DNA from: an uncultured Sulfurovum sp.
Lineage (GTDB): Bacteria > Campylobacterota > Campylobacteria > Campylobacterales > Sulfurovaceae
Length of the DNA: 46,787 nt
Direction of reading: 5' to 3'
NCBI GenBank assembly: GCA_902727895.1
Contig: CACVAP010000015.1
Span: 1-46,787 of the forward strand
The position numbers were made by a program, and so were the translations under genes. Under the pieces are notes generated by a model. That model was not told the DNA's origin. It did no database searches and saw nothing but the letters and a program-made list of their open reading frames with translations. Shown here piece by piece: positions 42,095 to 46,787 of the stretch (position 1 is its first letter; every line of letters begins with the position of its first letter).

Positions 42095-45000
42095 ATGAAA
42101 ATTAAGAGTTTTAGAGATGTAGGGGTGAATACGTCTAAAGGTTTTTCCTTAATGGAGATAGATAATAGTAAAAAAGGCTCTAATATAATTGAACACTTTT
42201 TACGCATGATGCTTGTACTAATGTTTATGGTTTTTATACCAGCACAGGTCTTAGCAATTGATACAGATAATGATAATGTTATTGATTCTCTTGACCTTGA
42301 TGATGATAATGATGGAATTCTAGATACAGTTGAATGTTCCGTTGCACCTGTACAAAGTGGAGCATGGACAATACCAAATACAACAGGCGATACTGCAAGT
42401 ACTGATCTAGGAAATGGTATCACTGTAGTTTGGGAAGTGACAAATGCAGGTTCAAGTATTTCGGAATTACCACTTAATACTGTGGGAGATGATGTAGCAT
42501 CAGAGCAATTTTGGTCAAATGGAAGTCTTGCAGGTGCAAACAGTCTGTCATATGAATATGACTTTGGCACGGTAGTAAAGATTTCTTTTATTGATACAGT
42601 TACAAGTAATCCAATTTCTGTATATAATCCAATAATGCATGTAGATAAATTAGGAGGAGAAGTTTCTGGAGACCCATTATCAGCAACCATGACACTCTTA
42701 GATGCAGGACTGACATGGACTAAATTAGCAGGAACACTTGATTTTAACACTACATCAACAACAGCTATTGATGCATCATTACCTTTAGGAGCAAATGGCA
42801 TCAACAATGGCTTTGAATCTAATTGGGGAATTGATGCTGGAACAGCTTCAGGGTCTTTAAGAATTGATGGGTTTGTATCAGAGTTTTCATTTAGTATGTC
42901 AAATGTTGGAAATGATGTGGGTGCATTAGCCGATGCAATCAAATTAGCATTTTCGGCAGCAATATGTAATGATGATGATAGTGACACTATTCCTAATAAT
43001 CTAGACTTAGACAGTGACAACGATGGTATTCCAGATAATGTAGAGGCACAAAAGACATTAGGATATATTGCTCCAAATGGTGTTGTAGATGCTAACGGTA
43101 CAGATACAGCGTATGTTGGTGGTTTGATACTAGAAGATACAGATGACGATAATATTTCAGATTATATTGATGCCGATTCAGATAATGATGGGATGAGTGA
43201 TGCAAGTGAAAGTGGTCTAGTACTTACAAATGTTGATGCAAATAGTGATGGTATTGATGATGGGGTAAATGCTTCTTATGCTGATGTTAATGGTGATGTA
43301 AATAATCCCTTAGTAAATTTAAAAGAGTTAGATGGTTCAACTGTAGATGTTGATTATCGATCTTTAAGAGATACCGATGGTGATGGTGTTATTGATGCTA
43401 TTGACCTTGATGATGATAACGATGGGATTTTGGATACGGATGAAGGTTATCTTTGTGAAGCGTTAACATTTGTGAAACCTACTTATGCCAATGTAACACA
43501 AGTAGCAGGTACAGGTACTAAAGATGATATGGATGTGAATGATATTTATGTTTGGTCAAATTCATTTCAGAGTGTTACTCAAAATTATGATTTGGTATTT
43601 CAACTAAAAAGTATGAGCCAAGTTGGAAAGGCTTATTTTAAGCAACCAGCTACAGTCACAGACTCAACTGGATTACAGTTAGATGATTTTATTGCGCTAA
43701 ATGACCCATATGTGTCTTTCAAAATTTGGGCAGTTCAAAGTAATTCTGCAACAGTTGCAAATCCCCAAGGTATTCCTGTAACAATAAAAAATGTTGATGC
43801 AATTATTAAAGATTTAGATTCTCAAAATGATGTTACACGAGACTACACTGACATAGGAGGTATATCTCAAGATGTTAGTACTTCTATGCAAGGTACAATA
43901 CTTTATGGAAGTGCATTGAGTAATGAAGGTTTTATGAATGGTGGAGGTTTAGGAAACTATGCTTATGCAAGGATGGCAGATGAAGCTGCTTTCCCTAATC
44001 ATAGTCAAAGTGATGCCGATGTAGATTATTGGATGACTGCACATTATGGTGAGTTTAAGGAAGAAGAATTTATATTTGGTGTAACTAGACCAGATGGAGC
44101 TAATAATTCCAATAGAGAAGGTAAGTTTGAATTTTCTTCATCAATGGCTTGTTTCTCAATAGATACAGATAGTGATGGAATCCCTGACCACTTAGACTTA
44201 GACAGTGATAATGACGGAATTCCTGATAATGTTGAAGCACAAACAACAAATGGATATATAGTATCAGCAGCAGATAGGAATGCAATGTATATTATAAATA
44301 ATGGAGTAAACTCTGCTTACTTGGGTGGACTTAGTTCCGTAGACACAGATGAAGACAATGTAACAGATATGTTAGATAGTGATTCTGATAATGATGGGGA
44401 GACAGATTGTGCAGAAAATAATGATGTCATTGCGTTTTGTCCAGTAAACAATGCTAATGTAGGAATTAATGGTTTAGTTGATTGGGCAGAGTTGGTAGAT
44501 GACTATAATGATACCAATGGAAAAGCTTATGAAGGAAATGTATTTACGTTAGATGATACAGATAATGATACAGCTTCTAATGGCTCAGATGCGAATGCGA
44601 CAACTAAAAATTTAGATTATAGAGATAATACAACACCTTCTAACATTCCACCAGTTGCTACGGATGTAACCCGTACGATTGATACAGGAAGTACAACAAT
44701 CATTGATTTACTTTCTTTAGTGAGTGATAGTGATGTAGGAGATACTTTAAGCATTACAAGAATTAATGGTGTAGTACTTACAGGGAGTGAACAAAATGTT
44801 ACTGTTCCTAATGGTGTGGTACAAGTAGCAATTGACGGTAATGTGACCTTTGTGCCAAATAGTGGTTATATAGGAGCTAGTACATTTGCGTATGAGGCAA
44901 CCGATGGAACTGAAACTGTAAGTGCTAATGTAAATATTGTAGTTACTCCTACACCATTTACATGTAATGATACTTTTTACTTTTCAAATAGAGATAGTAA

Positions 45001-46681
45001 TGATGATGTTATCTTTCAACGTATTAATCGTGATGTGATTCCGTATCCAAATGTAGCTATTGGTACACCATCTACGATTAAATATAATGCAATGGGTTAT
45101 AACGTACAAGATAACTTTATCTATGCAGTTGCGATGAATGAGTTAATTCAGATTGATAAAAATGGAAATGTTAGTAACCTTGGCGTTATTGGAGGAGGAT
45201 ATCCTAACAAACAAATTTATGCAGGTGAGTTTGATAGAAATGGAACGTATTATGTTTATGATGATGGTACAAACTTATTACATGGAATTGATGTTGCTAA
45301 TAAAACACAAGTTTCAGTTGTTACTTTAAGTGAAACCATAACCTTTTGGGATATGGCGATTGATACAACGGGAAATTATTTTTATGCAATGTCTGCTGAA
45401 GCAAATGCACCATGGACTAATTTAGGTCTTATTAAAATAGAAATAGCAACAGGTACGGTGACCCATATTGGTAGTGAAACACATGATGATAAAGGTGCTA
45501 CAGGTTCTACTTATTTAGCCTTTTCAGATGCAGATGGAAAAATCTATATGCAAGATGCTACGAATGGAATTTTTGAAGTTGATATAACAACAGGAACTTT
45601 AACCTTGGTATCTTCATCTAGTGACTTAGGTACTTTTAATGATGGTACGGTTTGTCCTAATAGTAAGATTACGCTCATTCCTGATACTGATGGGGATAAT
45701 GTTCGTGATGATATTGACCTTGATGATGATAATGATGGAGTTTTGGATACATTAGAAATGAATCTTGATGCAACAACATTTAGTTTTGAGACAGATACGG
45801 AAGGTTGGGAATCAGATAATGATAATGGAAATTCTCCACTTCCTTCTGTATCCAATTCAATAACAACAGTAGCACAAGCACCGAGTAGTTGTTCTATTTT
45901 ACCAGAGCTTCTTAATGCTGCTCCAAGTGGGAATTTTATAACCATGACAGATGATAGTATAGGATTGATTTATTTAGAAAAATCACTAGCTACTCCACTT
46001 GATTTAAGTTCTAAAGTATCTAATGGGCAATTGAGTTTCTATTGGGCAAATGGAAAGTATGATGACCTTAGCAGTTCACAAGGTTCAACAAGTTTACAAA
46101 TTGTTTTAACAAATAGTGCTGGAACTGTTGTTAGTGGAGAAATTAATGTAAGTAATGAACATGATGGTCAATGGAGATTAAAAACAATTAATCTTGATGA
46201 TGCCAGTTGGTCTTCAGATTTAAGTAGATTAACAACAGTCTTAAGTACTTTAGCTAAGATTGAAATACAAGTAGAGACTATTTCAGCTTTTGATTATAAT
46301 GTAGGTGCAGGATATGACTGTACTAATTCAGAATATTTTGCAATTGATGAGATTTCTTTTGCTGACTTCCCAGAAGACACAGATAACGATGGCATTCCAA
46401 ATCACTTAGACTTAGACAGTGATAACGACGGAATCCCAGACAACGTAGAAGCACAAAAAACAGCAGCATACATAGCCCCAAGTGGAGCTGTGGATGGAAA
46501 CGGTACTTATAGTGCTATTTATGGTTTAACAGGAATTACACCAGTAAATACTGATGGAAATGATACAGCTGATTATATTGATACTGATTCAGATAATGAT
46601 GGAATTTTTGATATTGTAGAGTCAGGTCAAGGGCTTAACGCAGATGTTAATGGTTCAACTACTCGTATAATACAAATGTAG
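42095..46681 (+). CDS. Giant TSP3-repeat surface protein, adhesin-like
   Basis: A 1528-residue exported protein. The N-terminus is long (about 54 residues, ending in VFIPAQVLA), as in extended signal peptides. At least nine calcium-binding thrombospondin type-3 blocks (DxDxDxx) begin near residues 56, 292, 348, 426, 690, 750, 1197, 1428 and about 1490, e.g. [12 protein letters not shown] and [16 protein letters not shown]. Between them lie beta-rich modules, a cadherin-like domain at about 853-954 ([20 protein letters not shown]), and a DUF6923-like beta-propeller module at about 955-1189. No membrane anchor or sorting domain is visible before the stop; see finding. A GEMM riboswitch controls the leader. 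AGGA precedes the ATG. Confidence 0.75.
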   Translation: MKIKSFRDVGVNTSKGFSLMEIDNSKKGSNIIEHFLRMMLVLMFMVFIPAQVLAIDTDNDNVIDSLDLDDDNDGILDTVECSVAPVQSGAWTIPNTTGDTASTDLGNGITVVWEVTNAGSSISELPLNTVGDDVASEQFWSNGSLAGANSLSYEYDFGTVVKISFIDTVTSNPISVYNPIMHVDKLGGEVSGDPLSATMTLLDAGLTWTKLAGTLDFNTTSTTAIDASLPLGANGINNGFESNWGIDAGTASGSLRIDGFVSEFSFSMSNVGNDVGALADAIKLAFSAAICNDDDSDTIPNNLDLDSDNDGIPDNVEAQKTLGYIAPNGVVDANGTDTAYVGGLILEDTDDDNISDYIDADSDNDGMSDASESGLVLTNVDANSDGIDDGVNASYADVNGDVNNPLVNLKELDGSTVDVDYRSLRDTDGDGVIDAIDLDDDNDGILDTDEGYLCEALTFVKPTYANVTQVAGTGTKDDMDVNDIYVWSNSFQSVTQNYDLVFQLKSMSQVGKAYFKQPATVTDSTGLQLDDFIALNDPYVSFKIWAVQSNSATVANPQGIPVTIKNVDAIIKDLDSQNDVTRDYTDIGGISQDVSTSMQGTILYGSALSNEGFMNGGGLGNYAYARMADEAAFPNHSQSDADVDYWMTAHYGEFKEEEFIFGVTRPDGANNSNREGKFEFSSSMACFSIDTDSDGIPDHLDLDSDNDGIPDNVEAQTTNGYIVSAADRNAMYIINNGVNSAYLGGLSSVDTDEDNVTDMLDSDSDNDGETDCAENNDVIAFCPVNNANVGINGLVDWAELVDDYNDTNGKAYEGNVFTLDDTDNDTASNGSDANATTKNLDYRDNTTPSNIPPVATDVTRTIDTGSTTIIDLLSLVSDSDVGDTLSITRINGVVLTGSEQNVTVPNGVVQVAIDGNVTFVPNSGYIGASTFAYEATDGTETVSANVNIVVTPTPFTCNDTFYFSNRDSNDDVIFQRINRDVIPYPNVAIGTPSTIKYNAMGYNVQDNFIYAVAMNELIQIDKNGNVSNLGVIGGGYPNKQIYAGEFDRNGTYYVYDDGTNLLHGIDVANKTQVSVVTLSETITFWDMAIDTTGNYFYAMSAEANAPWTNLGLIKIEIATGTVTHIGSETHDDKGATGSTYLAFSDADGKIYMQDATNGIFEVDITTGTLTLVSSSSDLGTFNDGTVCPNSKITLIPDTDGDNVRDDIDLDDDNDGVLDTLEMNLDATTFSFETDTEGWESDNDNGNSPLPSVSNSITTVAQAPSSCSILPELLNAAPSGNFITMTDDSIGLIYLEKSLATPLDLSSKVSNGQLSFYWANGKYDDLSSSQGSTSLQIVLTNSAGTVVSGEINVSNEHDGQWRLKTINLDDASWSSDLSRLTTVLSTLAKIEIQVETISAFDYNVGAGYDCTNSEYFAIDEISFADFPEDTDNDGIPNHLDLDSDNDGIPDNVEAQKTAAYIAPSGAVDGNGTYSAIYGLTGITPVNTDGNDTADYIDTDSDNDGIFDIVESGQGLNADVNGSTTRIIQM

Positions 46682-46787
46682 CAATTAGCTATCATACAAA
46701 AGAGAGTTTTGTTAAGAGTAATATATCGGTTTCAACGTCAAAGCAAGAGCTTTAGAAATAAAGAGATTAGCTTGAGGGTCAGTCAGA

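Noticed and set aside
42010-43020. 336-codon minus-strand ORF opposite the surface protein
   Set aside because: It is a shadow of the DxD-rich repeat coding; Ser/Pro-rich reverse reading without ribosome site or family.

Overview
AT-rich DNA from a member of the Campylobacterota (former Epsilonproteobacteria), most likely an Arcobacter-like or Sulfurimonas-like heterotroph. The clues are the family-level look of the proteins, addA and addB at separate loci, an ArsRS-type two-component system, a porin/DUF4212/ActP acetate cluster and the rplM-rpsI pair. No rRNA or tRNA gene was recognised.

Layout. 1-1.6 kb is a small accessory patch: the start of an unknown gene, a truncated DsbA-family gene, a small secreted protein and a HicAB toxin-antitoxin pair. 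1.6-9.5 kb is mostly housekeeping: a two-gene fumarate reductase/succinate dehydrogenase-like pair, a 2-hydroxyacid dehydrogenase, a DUF4153 membrane protein and AddB. 9.5-14.5 kb is accessory again: DUF2237 and DUF2071 proteins, an hsdM remnant, a MazEF-like pair, an orphan YoeB, a KilAC-like protein, a membrane-anchored amidase and an unusual EndoI-TM-ricin protein. 14.5-21 kb holds a VWA lipoprotein, a large partner lipoprotein, a sterol-desaturase-like enzyme and an ArsRS-type system. 21-22.2 kb holds ung and a tandem pair of about 155-nt structured elements that look like twin non-coding RNA genes.

22-33.6 kb is an acetate utilisation region: acs, an HdeD-like protein, a DnaQ-like exonuclease, a DUF294 protein, ActP-type symporter, DUF4212, porin, and an OmpR-type regulator with its Cache-domain kinase. 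acs and the porin operon carry the same 17-bp operator at the same distance from the same CATAAT -10 box, so the neighbouring regulator probably activates both.

33.6-40.7 kb has an alpha/beta hydrolase, a NifX-like protein, an EEP-family protein, and a three-gene overlapping unit of AAA ATPase, TOPRIM/RloB-like protein and the AddA (RecB-like) helicase-nuclease. The first two look like an imported defence pair translationally coupled to addA. 40.8-41.6 kb is rplM-rpsI with a strong terminator. The window ends with a GEMM-type cyclic dinucleotide riboswitch in front of a 1528-residue TSP3-repeat surface protein.

The strongest candidates for undescribed biology are the twin 6S-like RNA elements, the AAA-TOPRIM-AddA unit, the shared acetate operator and the riboswitch-controlled giant surface protein. 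All functional calls rest on motif recognition by eye; no database search was run.
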